The notes beneath the pieces were generated by a model, which had not been told where the DNA came from, searched no databases, and saw nothing but the letters and a program-made list of their open reading frames with translations. The position numbers and the translations under genes were made by a program. 64,000 nucleotides of DNA, taken from contig NC_062227.1 in the NCBI RefSeq assembly GCF_902686445.1, positions 17,683,678 through 17,747,677 on the forward strand, read 5' to 3'. Below, piece by piece: positions 47,638 to 60,382 of the stretch (its first letter is position 1; the number at the start of each line of letters is the position of its first letter). Source of the stretch: Sciurus carolinensis (lineage: Eukaryota > Chordata > Mammalia > Rodentia > Sciuridae).

Positions 47638-48982
47638 ACATGAAGTTCAGTGTGAGATGTCAGGCTTCAGAGGAGTTCCTTGTCCTACCTCTTCTTGGAG
47701 TGACCAGGCTGTACTTTCCTGGCCAAAGTGATTAGAATCACTTTTGGAAAACCTCAGTTCCCTGGCACTTCCTCCAGTCTTCTTTCCTCTGACCATCACA
47801 ACTGAGCAGGTGATTGTTTTCAGTCTTGGTCTCTGGCAGACAGGAGCCGAAGCTTCTTTGCTTGCCATGGGAACCGTAACACCATCCCTCTTTCAGGCAT
47901 TTCCTCTGTGATCTCAGGCAGAATCTGATGTGCAGGTGCCAAGTCATAGAAGCAAGTCCTCAATGTCCATGTTGCTCAAGGCTCAGGAAAACCTTCTGAG
48001 GAGAGAAACCAACTGTTCTCCAACCAGGGCCTGAAATCCCCTAGCCATTCATACCGGATCTTCTTCATGCCTGCCCATTCCACCTGGATAGAGAGGCACT
48101 CCCATTTTTGCTCTCATGTCACAGTAGCATTGGTTGCCAAGTGAATCATTGCCCTGAGTGTAACTGAGGCACCTGAATCATTGAGAGATCAGGGATATGA
48201 ATTTCACAGCTTATATCATGGTAGCAAATCTTGAGAGTAAAAGCTACAAACATAACGAGAGGAAGATTGAAATTAGATGAGGAATGTTTCCTTTCTGCCA
48301 GCAAATATGGCTCCTTGGAACACAAAACCCAAGAGCCATCACCACTTGCCTGTGTCTGCTTCTAATTCCTGACTTCTTCTGGTTTATTTGATGAGGCATT
48401 CCCTTTCGAAGGAAACTGGCCTTTCCAAGATGAAATACCTTCCTCTACCTCACCCCTACCTGAGATAATAGGCAAGATGGAGAGCCAGCACTGCCTTCTG
48501 CATTTTGCAAAGCACAATGCTGGTTAGAATTTTCTAAAGTAAAATGCCAAAAAGAAAAGTAAAAAAAAAAAAAGATGAAGAATGGTGTCAGTAGATTGTG
48601 AATGTAGTGACTGGAGTTGCAATGGCGAATGATCCCCAAAATCTCCCTTCATACTAATAACCTAAGCATATTCTAATAGCCACATAGTCCTTCCTCTCCT
48701 TGTGCCCTGTCCTCCATGGATAACTGATATCATTTTCTGCTCAGGGACCAGCTACAACCATTTTCTGACTTAACAAAGACGGGATGATTCTTTCCCTCAG
48801 GATATACACATAGACTGTGGGTCTTGAGATGCAAAAAGTTTATTTGCAAGATTGTTGTGAAGAGGAGAATTAAGAATTCCTTAGTTATTGATTGACTTTG
48901 TCTAGGGTTAATTCTCTGTCTAGAACTTCACAGACACAGAACCTGAGGCGATCAAGTCATGTACCTTATTGGAGCTGTCCCT

Positions 48983-49088
48983 GTGCTGGGGATATATTCC
49001 ATCCTGTAGTGCACTGGCTTAGCAAGTGGAAAGGCTAGGGTTCAAATCCCCAGGACCATTGGATTGAAAAAAAAAAAACAAGAAAAAA
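48983..49088 (+). mobile_element. Embedded ID-like SINE, SatB unit 3
   Basis: B box GGGTTCAAATCCCC near 49038-49051 and an A-rich tail. Orthologous position. Confidence 0.75.
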
Positions 49089-51431
49089 TACTTTTGAGGG
49101 TGCAAACATTCTGTGCTCTCAATTGTTTTCTTTTTCTCCTCTGTTACTCAATGGAATCAACACTTTTCAAGTACTAGCCATTTCACCTGCAAACAATATC
49201 CATTGACTCCTTTCTGCCAGGAGCTGCAATCAAATTGAGCAGTGCATCCCCAGTCATCTGCATTGCTTAAGACTACGTGTTCCTTCACACCTTTCAACTC
49301 TCATTATTCAGACCTTATATCTCAATCACGAGTATGCTATGTCCATCTTTCTCCAGCAAATTCTCCTGATAGTCATTGTACACCAGGTTGCAGTGGCAGG
49401 AAATTCAAATTGACACCTCACTGGTGTTTGCCAATTTTGATGCTTTTTGAACACACTCGCCGACTCACAATGAAGGGGTCTTCCACACCAGATTATTTTC
49501 CATGTGAACCACAAGGTCAAATGAAAAACCAACAAGTGAAGAAAAAAGACAGCCGCCCATGGTCCTGATTTTCTAGTCAGCTTTATTTTGTATTGGCTTG
49601 CTTATGACTTGATGAAAAATGGTAAAATTTGGTAATGAATCCATGTTAGTTTGCGCTAATTGCATTCAGGAGGAAGGGGGAATTTAACTCCTACTCTCCC
49701 AATATCTTTGGAGTTCCAATGTCAAAAGGAATGAAGCACTTTTAGACTCTTGCTAATTTTGATGAATATCCTCAATAGATGCACTGTAGAAGAGAAAAAA
49801 GCACATGTTCTTCTCATGTTTACTACAGATCTGGGAATTACTGAATTGTGGTTTGTAGGGTAATGGGGGAAAAAAAAAAAAAACATTCATTGCAAGAGCT
49901 CACACCGAAAGAAGAAACCCAGAGATAATAGACAAGTTGAAGATTGGAGATGGATAGCAGCAAGTCAAGAAATAAAAAGCAATTGACAGTTTGCAAATGC
50001 CTGTGGTACAAGTTTCCTGCTCAGTAAGTCTGATCCCACATTCAGATATATTTGAAACACTCCTGTTTGATGTTCAGTTTTGGGTCTTCAATTTTGCAAT
50101 TTACACAGCTGTTTCTGTTTAAATTTGTGATGTTGTGGTGCAGTCTTTATTTCCAGAGCTGGGTTCAGTGCTGCATATTCCAAAATCAATTCACTTAAAT
50201 TGAATTTCATGTGTGTAAGTGCTGCCTTTACATGAAAGCCTTTTCTCATGGTTCCTGTGCCAGAAAAAGTATGAATCAGCATATGTATAATCAGCTGTCC
50301 ATTGAGAGCAAAAAGATAGAGCCATGATTTTGCAAGGCCTTTCAGGTTCTTGCAAGGGGAATTAGGGTCTGTAATGATCATTGCTTACAGAATAAACTGG
50401 CAGGTATTATTTCCTGTATTTTTAGAGGATGTTGAACCTGAATACATGTCGTGGAATTTGAGGGTGGACAATGATGGCTGAATAGTTTTAGAATGTCTCT
50501 TCATTGAAGTTTGCATTCAGCACCAACAGCCTTCAGATTTGGGTGCCAACAAAATGTCCTTGCTCTCCCTCCTTCAATATTCATCTTGGAAACTTTTCAT
50601 CATAGCCCTCTCACCACGGTGCATGTTCCAATATGGAGTTATGCAATGTGATGCTGTTTTTCTCATGCCATCTGCAGGCTCTTCTATCATCCACTGGCTT
50701 GTAGTCTGAATCTTCCTGAGGTTGCTAAGAGGACTGGTGGAAATAATCCACAGAGTCTTGTGCCAGGCTGGCACCAGTCTGTTTAAGAGAAGGAACACAT
50801 GTGTGAACACAGAGAAACCAGATTTTTCTGAATCTCAAGGTGAGTTGAGGTGGCCCTGGAATTTCCAAGCAGGTAAATTTTTGAATGCAACTTAGTTGTA
50901 AGGCCACAGCCAAGGAGGTGTGGCCATGCAGGTGTAGTGAGCACAGAATATCTCTCCTGGCTTATCAGCACCATCTTATCCTCCGTACAACATCCTGATT
51001 GAATGAACCCCATGACACCATATAAGCCTTCAGAAGATGCATCCACCTTCACCTAGAAGACCCACTTCCCAGGTTGCAGGTGTCACCTGGCTGAACTTTC
51101 TCAGAAAAAATGAACAACCCACAAGATTGGGTGTGAAGTGTCCCAAATCACAGATCACTTAACCCAACATGCTCAATGCATTCTCCACTGCCTTGAGATC
51201 TCACCTGCCAACATTCAGTGTGGTTGCTAGGGCACCCTAGGCTGTTTTCTTTACTAGGATATTCAGGGTGTGTCCAGTCCTGGAGGAGCAGGTTAGAGGG
51301 AAATAGCACTGGAGTCGGTGATCAACTTGGTGAATCATGTGTCCTCAAGTACTTCAACCCTAAGAGACCCAGTAGAACTTGAGTGGGGATAAGTGCCTGC
51401 TGTCATATTGCCCAGTGTGGCCAAACAACTG

Positions 51432-51447
51432 CAGCGACACCTAGTAG
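51432..51447 (-). promoter_or_regulatory. CTCF-like motif, SatB unit 3/4 (14 of 16)
   Basis: Minus-strand match to CCASYAGRKGGCRSYR with mismatches at positions 2 and 11 only. Confidence 0.4.
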
Positions 51448-52794
51448 ACCTGAAGTTTAGTGTAAGCTTTCAGGATTCAGAGGAGTTCCTTGTCCTGCCT
51501 GGTCCTGGTGGATTCCACTGACGATGGGGCTGTACACTCCTGACCAAAGAAGTTAGAATCACTTTTGGAAAACCTCAGTTCCCTGGCACTTGCTCCTGTC
51601 ATCTCTCCTCTGACCATCACAACTGAGCTGGTGCTTGTTTTCAATATTGATCTGAAGCAGCCAGGAGCAGAAGATTCTCAGGTTGCCATGGGAACCCTGA
51701 TGCCATCATTTTGTCAGGCCTTTTCTCTGTGTCCTCAGGCAGAATCTGTGGTGTGGGCACCAGATCATGCTAGCCACTTCACAAACTCTGTGTTGCTCAA
51801 GGCTTGGATAAACCCTCTGGGGAGTGAATCCAACTGTTCTCCAATCAGAGCCTGGAATCCCCTAGCCATTCACACCTGATCTTCCAGATGCCTGCCTGCC
51901 CATCCCGCCTGAATAGAGGAGCTCTTTCGTTTTTGCCTTCACATCACAGGAGCACTGGTAACCAAGTGAGGCATTGTCCTGATTGTAACTGAGTGCAACT
52001 GAATCATTGAGAGATCAGGGATATGAACTTTGCCACTTTTCTAACTGTAAAAAATCTTGAGAGTGAAAGCTACAAACATTCTGAGAGGAAGATTGAAATT
52101 GGATTAGAAATGTTTCTTTCTGCTGGCAAATATGGGTCCTGGGAACCCAGACCCCAAGAGCCATCACCACTTGCCTTTGCCTGTTTATATTTTCTGACAT
52201 CATCTGGCTAAGTTGATGAGGCATTTCCCCATTGAAGGCAACAGACATTTCCCAGAGGAAACTTTCTCTACCTCACAAATTCTTGAGATTATAAGCAAGA
52301 TCCAGAACCAGCACTGGCTTGTGCATTTTGAACAGCACTCTGCTGGGTAGAATTTTGCAAAGTAAAATGAAAAAAGGATAATTAAAAAAAATCAAGGAAG
52401 GTGTCAGTAGATTGTGAATGTAATGGCAGGGAATAAAATGGCAAATGAAATGCAAAATCTCCTTTCATGCTAACAAACGTAGTATATTCTAATACCCACA
52501 GAGTCCTGCCTCTCCTTGTGCCCTGTCCTCCATGGATCTATGATATCATTTTCTGCTCAAGGATCAGGTACAACCGGTTTCCTCCTTAGTAAAGATGGGG
52601 TAATTCTTTCCCTGAAGACACATCCCTAGACTGTGGGTCTTGAGATGCAAAAAAGGTTATTTGCAAGATTGCTGTGAAAAGGTGAATTAAGAATTCCTTA
52701 GTCAATGATTGGCTTTATCTAGGTTTTCTTCTTGCTCAGACCTTCACAGACACAGAACCTAAGTGGGTCAAGTCATGCACCTTAAAGGAGGTCT

Positions 52795-52905
52795 TCCTCT
52801 GCTGAGTATATAGCCCATTCCATAGTGTGCTGGCTTTGCAAGCTGGAAAGCTGGGGTTCAAATCCCCAGCACCATGCAATTGGAAAAAAAATAAGAAAAA
52901 CACTT
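52795..52905 (+). mobile_element. Embedded ID-like SINE, SatB unit 4
   Basis: B box GGGTTCAAATCCCC near 52853-52866, CAGCACC and A-rich tail. Orthologous position. Confidence 0.75.
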
Positions 52906-54705
52906 CTGAGTGTGCAAACATTCTATCCTCAATCATTTTCTTTTTCTCCTCTGTTACTCAATAGAATCATCAATTTTCAAGAACTAGCCATCTCACCTGC
53001 AAGAAATTACCATTGACTGCTTTCAGCCAGGAGCAGCAATCAAAGGGAGCAGTGTGTCCCCAGTCACCTGCATTGCTTAAAAGTACGTATCCCTTCATGT
53101 TTTTCAACTCTCATTATTCAGACGTTATATCTCGATCATTAGTATGCTATGTCCATTTTTTCCATTACATTCTCCAGATAGTCAATGTACACCAGGTTGC
53201 AGTGGCATGAAATTCAAATTGACACCTCACTGGTGTTTGCCAATTTCAATGCTTTTTGACACACTCCCAGACTCACAATGAAAGGGACTTCCACACCAGA
53301 GCATTTGCTGTGGAAACTACAAGGTTAACTGAAAAAACCAACAGGAGAAGACAAAAGACAGCTGCCCCTTTTAGTGATTTCCTAGTCAGTTTTATTTTGT
53401 ATTGGTTTTCTTATGACTTGATGAAAAGTTTTAGGATTTGGTGGTGTATCCTTGTTGGTTTGTGCTGATAGCATTCAGGAGAAAGGGGAAATTTAACACC
53501 TACTCTCCCACTATTTTTGGAGCTCCAGTGTCAAAAGGAATGGAGCACTTGTAGACACTCTTGCTAATTTTGATGGATGTCCTTAATAGATGCACTGTAG
53601 AAGAGAAAAAATCATATGTTGTCTCATGTTTTCCCCGGATCTGTGAATTACTGGATCGTGATTTGTAGGTTAAAGGAAAAATAAATAAATAAATAAACAT
53701 TCATGGCAAGGGATCACACCGAAAGAAGGAACCCAGAGACAATAGACAAGTTGAAGATTGGTGATGAATAGCAGCAAGTCAAAAAATAAAAAGCATTAGA
53801 CAATTTATAAATGCCTGTGGTACAAGTTTCCTGCTCTGTGTTCTGATCCCTCATTCAGATATTCTTGAATCACTCTTATTTTGATGTTCAGTTCTGGGTC
53901 TTCACTTTTACATTTTGCACAGCTGTTTCTGTTTAATTTGTGACATTGTGGTGCAGTCTTTATTTTGAGAGCTGAGTTCAGTGCTGCATATTCCAAATTC
54001 AACACGTTTAAATTGTAGTTCATGGGTGTAAGTGTTGTGTTGACAAGAAAGTCTTTTCTCCTGTTTCCTGTGCCATAAAAAGTATGAATCAGCATATGAA
54101 TAATCAGCTGTCCCTTCAGAATAACAAGAAAGAGCCACGATTTTGCAAGGACTTTGAAATCCTTCTAAAGGTATTAGGGTCTGTAATGATGGTTGCTTAC
54201 AGAATGAACTGGCAAGTACTACTTCCTGTATTTTTAGAGGGTGTTAAAACTGAAGACAGGTTGTGGAATATGAGGGTGGATGAAGATGGCTGAATAGATT
54301 TAGAATGCCTCTTAATTGAAGTAGTCTTTCAGCACCAACAGCCTTCAGATTTGGGTGCCAACAAAATGACCTTGCTCTCCATCCTGGAATATTCATATTG
54401 GAAGGTTTTCATCATAGCACTTTCACCATGGCACATGTTTCAATCTGTAATTATGCCATGTGCTGCTGTGTTCCTCATGCCATCAGCAGGCTCTTATATC
54501 ATCCACTAGCTTGTAGTCGGCATCCTCCTGGGGTTGCTAAGAGGACTGCTGGAAATTTTCCCCAGGGCCTTTTGCCAGTCTTGGACTCTGGTCAAGAGAA
54601 AGAACACATGTGTGAACACAGAGAGGCCAGACATTTCTGCATCTCAAGGTGAGTTGAGGTGGCCATGGAATTTCCCAGTATGTAAATTTCTGAGTGCAGC
54701 TGAGT

Positions 54706-54807
54706 TTTTTTTTTTTTTGTTACTTTTTTTTTTCCTTGCGGTGCTGGGGATTTAATCCAGGGCCTTGTTTCAAAGCTCTCTACCAACTGAGCTATCTCCC
54801 CAGCCCC
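54706..54807 (-). mobile_element. ID SINE, private to SatB unit 4
   Basis: On the minus strand it begins GGGGCTGGGGAGATAGCTCA, has the tRNA-like B box region, then CCCAGCACCGC and A-rich tail (poly-T on +). Flanks gcagctgag and acagcttag are a decayed target duplication. It resembles a younger ID type than the embedded SINEs. Confidence 0.85.
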
Positions 54808-54984
54808 ACAGCTTAGCTGTAAGGCCACAGCCAAGGAGGAGTGGCCTTGCAGGAGAAGTGAGCAAAGAATATCTCTCTTGGCATGTCAGCACCCTCCTAA
54901 CCTCCATACAACATCCTGAGTGAATGACTCCAGGACACCATATAAGCCTTCAGAAGATGCATTCACCTTCACCTAGAAGACTAA

Positions 54985-56106
54985 CTTGTTAGCCTGGCCA
55001 TATTTTTCATTTCTAACTAACACATTTTTTATCCTTCCTTTTCTTGCTTTTCACCAATTCCTCTACAAGCCTGTCAATTCTACTGATGATTTTTCAGGCC
55101 GTGCTGCTTTTGGAGATAAGGATATTTCTAGCCTTTCTTTGCTTTAACAGGAGGAATTTCTGCACTTTGCCGTTGGAATCATACTACAAATCAGACCCAG
55201 AGTAGAGCAACTCGTTCTGCTGACCCTAGCTGTGATATTGCTTTTCCTCCCACGTCAGCTTGTGTATTTCCTCCCTTTTATGTTTCTACCAACTAACATT
55301 TCTAATAATACCTCTTAACTGTTCACTAACTGTGTGCTATCTCTCACAATGCTGGAATGGTTCTTTTGTCACCCGTGCAATTTGCACATCTCTATCTTCC
55401 TACCAGTCCTAGTTTCTGTTGCAGATATAGAATTGCCAGTGCAATTGTCAAGAAACAGAAGAGGTTTTGACATTGCAACAGCCGTGATCATTGCCACCAC
55501 AGTCCTTGCAGTAGCAGCATTGACACAACCATAACAACGATCATTCAGCCGAGAATGCAGCTGCAGCCTTACAGACCATAGAGACTCTATCAGAGAATGG
55601 ACTCATTATAAGAACAAGTGGATACCTTGCAAGAACTTTTGGGAATGGGATGCGTTTATTCCCTGAGAGCTGCTTTGTGTTACCCGTATTGTAACTCCAT
55701 TGGGATGTATATTGTTTCTGTATTTAATATGGTTATATGGTTTTTCTTCTGTTTATAGATTTGTCAAACAGCGGGCAAGCTTAGGAGCTATGGTGGTACT
55801 CCTCTGCCTTGGCCTTCTTCTCTTCATTCGTTTTGGCATGCATCTACGAGCTAGCCAATAGAGAGATCAAATTATTTTTCATCAGGCCATGACCGCCCTA
55901 AAGGCCGACAGCCCCCCATTCGTATGACTCTTGATGCTGGACCGGTAGTCAAGGACGGGTAATGAAGGAGGTGGCTGTGTACCGACCTAAGACAGGAGCT
56001 GCAGCATGCTCTGCAGGCTCTGATGATGGGTAAGGACATATGCTGACCACTCAGCCTAAGACAGACACGGTCCCGAGCCTTAGTTTAATAGTAAAGAAGG
56101 GGGATT
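54985..56106 (+). pseudogene. 3' part of a class II-like ERV: env remnant
   Basis: Plus-strand env-like remnant. An open piece at 55334-55534 ends with an RNRR furin-type site followed by a hydrophobic alanine/valine-rich fusion-peptide-like stretch, then a stop. A hydrophobic anchor-like region follows near 55690-55860. A polypurine tract (AAAGAAGGGGGATT) directly precedes the LTR at 56107. The upstream part of the provirus is absent. Betaretrovirus-like affinity is inferred from the IAP-type LTR beside it. Confidence 0.6.
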
Positions 56107-56567
56107 TGTGGGGGTTTCCGGGACCCCCAGCCTTGGGCATGGTCAAGATGGTGCCTGATGCTGAGCCAAAAGCGGCCAGCTATACAGTAAACAACCAGCG
56201 AATTCCAATGATTGGCTAGTTAACGATGTGACTAGAGCATGCCCCCCTCGTGTACCCATCCTATGCTTGCAGCTGTCCGCGTTTACCTCGTGTACTCTCC
56301 CCTGATTGGTTGAAGTGTATATAAGCCTGGTGGGTGGGAGAGTGAGGGAGAAGAAGCGGAAGAACAGAAGAAGCGGAAGAAGCGGCGAAGGCGGAGGCGG
56401 AGGCGGAGGTTGAAGCCAAGCTGGAAGCAGGGAGTACGCGGGAGCTGGAAGAAGCTGGGAGAAGGGAAGCTGGGAGCGCGCAGAAGCTAGGGGTAAGAGA
56501 AGCGTAGGAGAGGAACTGTGCACAATAAACTTCCAAAGCTTCAGACATTTGTCGTGTCTCTCTCTGC
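56107..56567 (+). mobile_element. IAP/ERVK-like LTR (3' LTR of the env remnant)
   Basis: Starts TGTGGGGG after the polypurine tract, with TATA (gtatataagcc near 56318), a purine-rich R region of GAAGAAGCGG repeats, AATAAA near 56524, and a CA end near 56567. It is GC-richer than its surroundings. SatB resumes immediately. Long minus-strand open frames across it are artefacts of the purine-rich repeat. Confidence 0.85.
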
Positions 56568-57709
56568 AGCCAGAGGGGATGCGATAGTTGCCATGGGAAC
56601 CATGATGCCATCATGCTGTCATGCCTTTCCTCTGTGACCTCATGCATTATATTGGTGCAGGTGATGTGTCACAGGAGCCATTCCTCAAAATCCATGTGGC
56701 CCAAGCCTGGAAAAATCCTCTGTAGAGAGAAACTAAGTGCATTCTCCAACTGGAGCCTGGAATTCTGGAGCCATTCACACCCGAAAAGCCTGATGCTTGC
56801 CCCTTCCACCTGGTTTAGAGGAGCTCTCACATCTTTGGCTCTCATGTCACAGGAGCACTGGTAACCAAGTGAGACTTTGTTCTAAGTGGAATTGAATGCA
56901 ACTGAATAATTGAGAAATCAGGGATATGAATTTCAGACCTTATCTCAATGTAATGAATCCTAAGAGTAAATGTTGCAAACATACCCAGCAGAAGATTGAA
57001 ATTGACTGAGGAATGTTTCTTTCTGCCAGCAAATATCTTTACTAGGAACCCAGACACCAAGAGCCATCACCACTTGCCTTTGCTTGTTTATATTTCCTGA
57101 CATCATCTGGCTAAGTTGATGAGGCACTCCCTCATGGAAGAAAACTGTTCTTTCCCAGGAGTAACAACTTCCTCTACTCACCCACCCCTGAGATGATAGG
57201 CAAGATCCACTACCAGCACTGGCTTGTGCATTTTGCACAGCACTATTCTTAGTAGAATTTTTCAAAGTAAAATGACAGAAGGAAAAGTAAAAATACAAAG
57301 GTCGAGGAAGTTGTCAGTAGATTCTGAATGTAATGACTAGGGATGCAATGGTGAATGATCCCCAACATCTCCTTTTATACTAACAACTTGAGCATATTCA
57401 AATTCCCACATAGACCTGCCTCTCCTCATGCCCTGGCCTCCAGATATCACTGATATAATTTTCTGCTCAAGGAGCAGCTACAACTGGTTTCCTCCTTAAG
57501 TAAAGATGGGATTTTTTTTCCCTCAGAACCCACCCAGAGACTGTGGGACTTGACATGCAAAAATGGTTATTTGCAAGATTGTTTTGAAAAGGAGAATTAA
57601 GAATTCCTTAGACATTATTTGGCTTTGTCTAGTGTTGCTTCTCTGCAGAGAACTTCATAGACACAGAAGCTGAGGAGATCAAATCATGTATCTTAAAGCA
57701 GTTGTTTCT

Positions 57710-57835
57710 CTGCTGATGATATAGCCCATCTTGTAGGGTGCTTACCTCGCATGCAGAAGGACGGGGGTTCAAATCTCCAGCACTGCAGAATGGGGGAGAA
57801 AAGAAAGAAAAAAAAAAAAAAAAAACAAGACCAAA
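57710..57835 (+). mobile_element. Embedded ID-like SINE, SatB unit 5
   Basis: The best-preserved of the embedded copies: A-box-like atatagcccatcttgtaggg, B box GGGTTCAAATCTCC, CAGCACTGC and a long A tail (57800-57824). Confidence 0.8.
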
Positions 57836-60182
57836 GACTTCTGAGCATGCAAACCTTCCATTCTCTCAACCTCTTTTTTCCTCCTCTGTTAATCAACGGA
57901 ATCAACACTGTTGAAGAAAGTACCAGTTTCACATGCAAACCATTTCCATTGCCACATCTGAGCAGGGATCTGTGCTCAAAGGGAGCAGTGCTTCACCAGT
58001 GTTCTGAAGAGTACTGAAACTACACATCATTCAACTCTCATTAGTTCATATGTTACATCTCACTTATCAGTATGTTCTTGCTAATATTTTTTCTACAATT
58101 TCTTCTACTAGGCAATATGCACCAGGTTACAGTGGTAGGAAATTCAAAATGACAACTGAAATGGTCCTTGGCAATTTTGAGACTTGTTGGACACACTCCC
58201 AGACTCTGCCCATGAAGGGGACTTCCACACCTGAGCACTTTCCATGTCAACTACAATGTCAACTGGAAAACTAACAGGTGAACACAAAAGACAGCTGCCC
58301 TTGGCCCTGGAGTTTCCTAGTCAGTTTCCCTTGCATGGTCTTGCTTATGTCTTGATGAAAAATGGTAGGATTTGTGGCTGAATCCATGTAAGTTTTTGCT
58401 GTGAGTACTTGAGAGAAATGGGGGAATTTACAACCTACTCTCCCACTAATATTCGAGCTCCAGTGTCAAAAGGAGCAGAGAGCTTGTGTAGACTCTTATT
58501 AATTTTGATGGATGTCCTCAACAGATGTACTGTAGAAGTGGGTAAAGCATATGTTGTTCTCATGTTTACCACAAATCTGTGAATTACTGGATTGGGTTTT
58601 GTAGTGTAAGAGATGACACAAGGACCCTTCTTTGCAAGAACTCACACCAAAATTAAAAAAAAAAAGCAAAGACATTAGGAATGTGGCAAGTTGGTGGTGG
58701 GTAGAAGCTAGTCAAGAAACAAAAATGATTTAAAAATGTGCAAATGCCTGTGGTGCACTTTTTCTGCTGAGTAAGTATGGTCCCACATTGGGATATTCTT
58801 GAACTACTCCTCTTTTGTTATTTAGGTTTTGCCCATGTTGGGTCTTCATATTTGCCTTTTAGCAGACCTGTTTGTGTTTATTTGTGATACTGTTGCACAG
58901 TCATTATTTCAAGAGCTGGGTTCAGTGCTGCATATTCCAATTACAACTTGATCAAATTGTAGTTTGTGGGTGTAAGTGCTGACCCGTAAGGAAAGCCTTT
59001 CCTCATGGCTCTTGTGCCAGAAAAAATACGAATCAGCATAAGTATAATCAGCTGTCCCTTGAAAGCAATAAGAAAGAGCCACAAATTTGCAAGGGCATTG
59101 AGGTCCTTGCAAGCAGAATTAGAGTCCATAATGATGGTTGCTTATAGAATGAACTGGCAAGTACTACTTCCTGTATTTGTAGACTATGTTGAGCCTGAAG
59201 ATGTCCCATGGAATTTGTGGGTGGACCATGAAGGCTGAGTAGTTCTAGAGTGTCTCTTCACTGAAGTAGGCTTTCAGCACCAACACCCTTCTGCTTTCTG
59301 TGCCCACAAAATGTCCTTATTCTCCCTCTTTGAATATTCAGCTTGGAAGCTTTGCACCATGTACTTTCTTCGTGGTGCATGTTCTAATATGGTGTTATGC
59401 CCTAGGATGCTGTGCTTCTCATGCCATCAGCAGGCTCCTATATCATCGAATGGCTTGTAGTCTACCTCCTCTTGGGGCTGGTAGGAGGAATCCTGTCAAA
59501 TTCCCTCAGGGCCTTGTGCCAGGCAGGCACTAGTCTGGTCATGAAAATGAACAGTTGTGTGAACAGATAGGCTAGATATTTCTGCATCTCAAGGTGAGTT
59601 GAGGTGTCCCTGGAAATTCCTAGATTGTAAATTTTATACAGCCTAGTTATAAGACAGCAGCCAAGGAGGTGCAGCCTTGCAGGTGGAGTGAGCACAGAAC
59701 ATCTCTCCTTGCTTTTTAGCACCATCCTGTCCTCTGTCCAACATGCTGAGTGAATGATTCCCACGTCTCCACATTAGCCATCAGAGGAGACACCCATCTT
59801 CACTTAGAAGATCCACTTTTCAGGTTCCAGCTGTCTGCTGTCTGAACTTTCTAGGAAAGTAGGGGCAACCCTCCATATTGGGTGTGTAGTGTCCCAATTG
59901 AAAGATTACCTATGCCACCATGCTCACTGCATGCTCCACGCCCTTGAGCTCTCACCAGGCATCATTCCATGTGGTTACTAGGGCCCTAGGCTAGTTTCCT
60001 GACTAGAAAATTCTGGGTGTGTCCAGTCCTTGAGGAGCAGATTCGGAAGGTAATACCAGTCCAGCCAGTGGTCAGTTTGGTGATCCACGTGCCTCTAAGT
60101 ACACTTCCACCCAACCTGGTCTAGTGGACCTGGTGGGGGATAGTTGCCTGCTGTCATGATGCCCAGTGTGGCCAAATGAGAG

Positions 60183-60198
60183 CAGCGTCACCTAGTGG
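60183..60198 (-). promoter_or_regulatory. CTCF-like motif, SatB unit 5/6 (15 of 16)
   Basis: Minus-strand CCACTAGGTGACGCTG against CCASYAGRKGGCRSYR. The only mismatch is position 11. It is the best match inside the direct array. Confidence 0.45.
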
Positions 60199-60382
60199 AC
60201 CTGGAGTTAGGTGTGAGCTGTCAGGATTCAGAGAGTTTCCTTGTGCTGCCTGGACCTGGAAAGATCCACTGACCATGGGGCTGCAGCCTGCACACTGCCT
60301 GGCTCCTTGTCTCTTGGCTGACAAGGTTAGAATCACATTTCTTGAAAATCGCAGATTCCTGGCACTCACTCCTGTTATCTTT

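Larger units (their letters stand above)
43981..47785 (+). repeat. SatB unit 2
   Basis: A complete 3805-bp unit with all landmarks: SINE about 45175-45285, a poly-G run at 46061-46073 in the microsatellite slot, TATA-like near 47210, and a damaged CTCF-like site at 47622-47637. The splice-donor-like site has lost one G (AAGTGAGT). Confidence 0.85.
47786..51606 (+). repeat. SatB unit 3
   Basis: A complete 3821-bp unit. SINE about 48983-49088, a 14-bp poly-A slot near 49868, AAG|GTGAGT donor-like at 50840, TATA-like near 51018, and CTCF-like site at 51432-51447. Confidence 0.85.
51607..54984 (+). repeat. SatB unit 4, truncated by an ERV
   Basis: Runs from the marker through SINE (about 52795-52905), a (TAAA)n slot (about 53675-53700), donor-like site (54649) and TATA-like (54939). 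It stops in the 'cacctagaagac' stretch at about 54984. A separate ID SINE is inserted at 54706-54807. About 595 bp expected before unit 5 is absent, including the CTCF-like site. Confidence 0.85.
56568..60382 (+). repeat. SatB unit 5
   Basis: Resumes about 60 bp into the unit (at the 'gttgccatgggaacc' landmark) and continues to the next marker-equivalent site. SINE about 57710-57835, microsatellite slot lost (58600-58640 reads differently), donor-like site at 59593, TATA-like degraded near 59770, and CTCF-like site at 60183-60198. It is more diverged than units 1-4. Confidence 0.85.

Noticed and set aside
56143..56647. Two minus-strand open frames of 126 and 128 codons rich in Pro, Ser and Leu
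   Set aside because: Both are translations of the purine-rich R region of an LTR on the opposite strand and extend into satellite.
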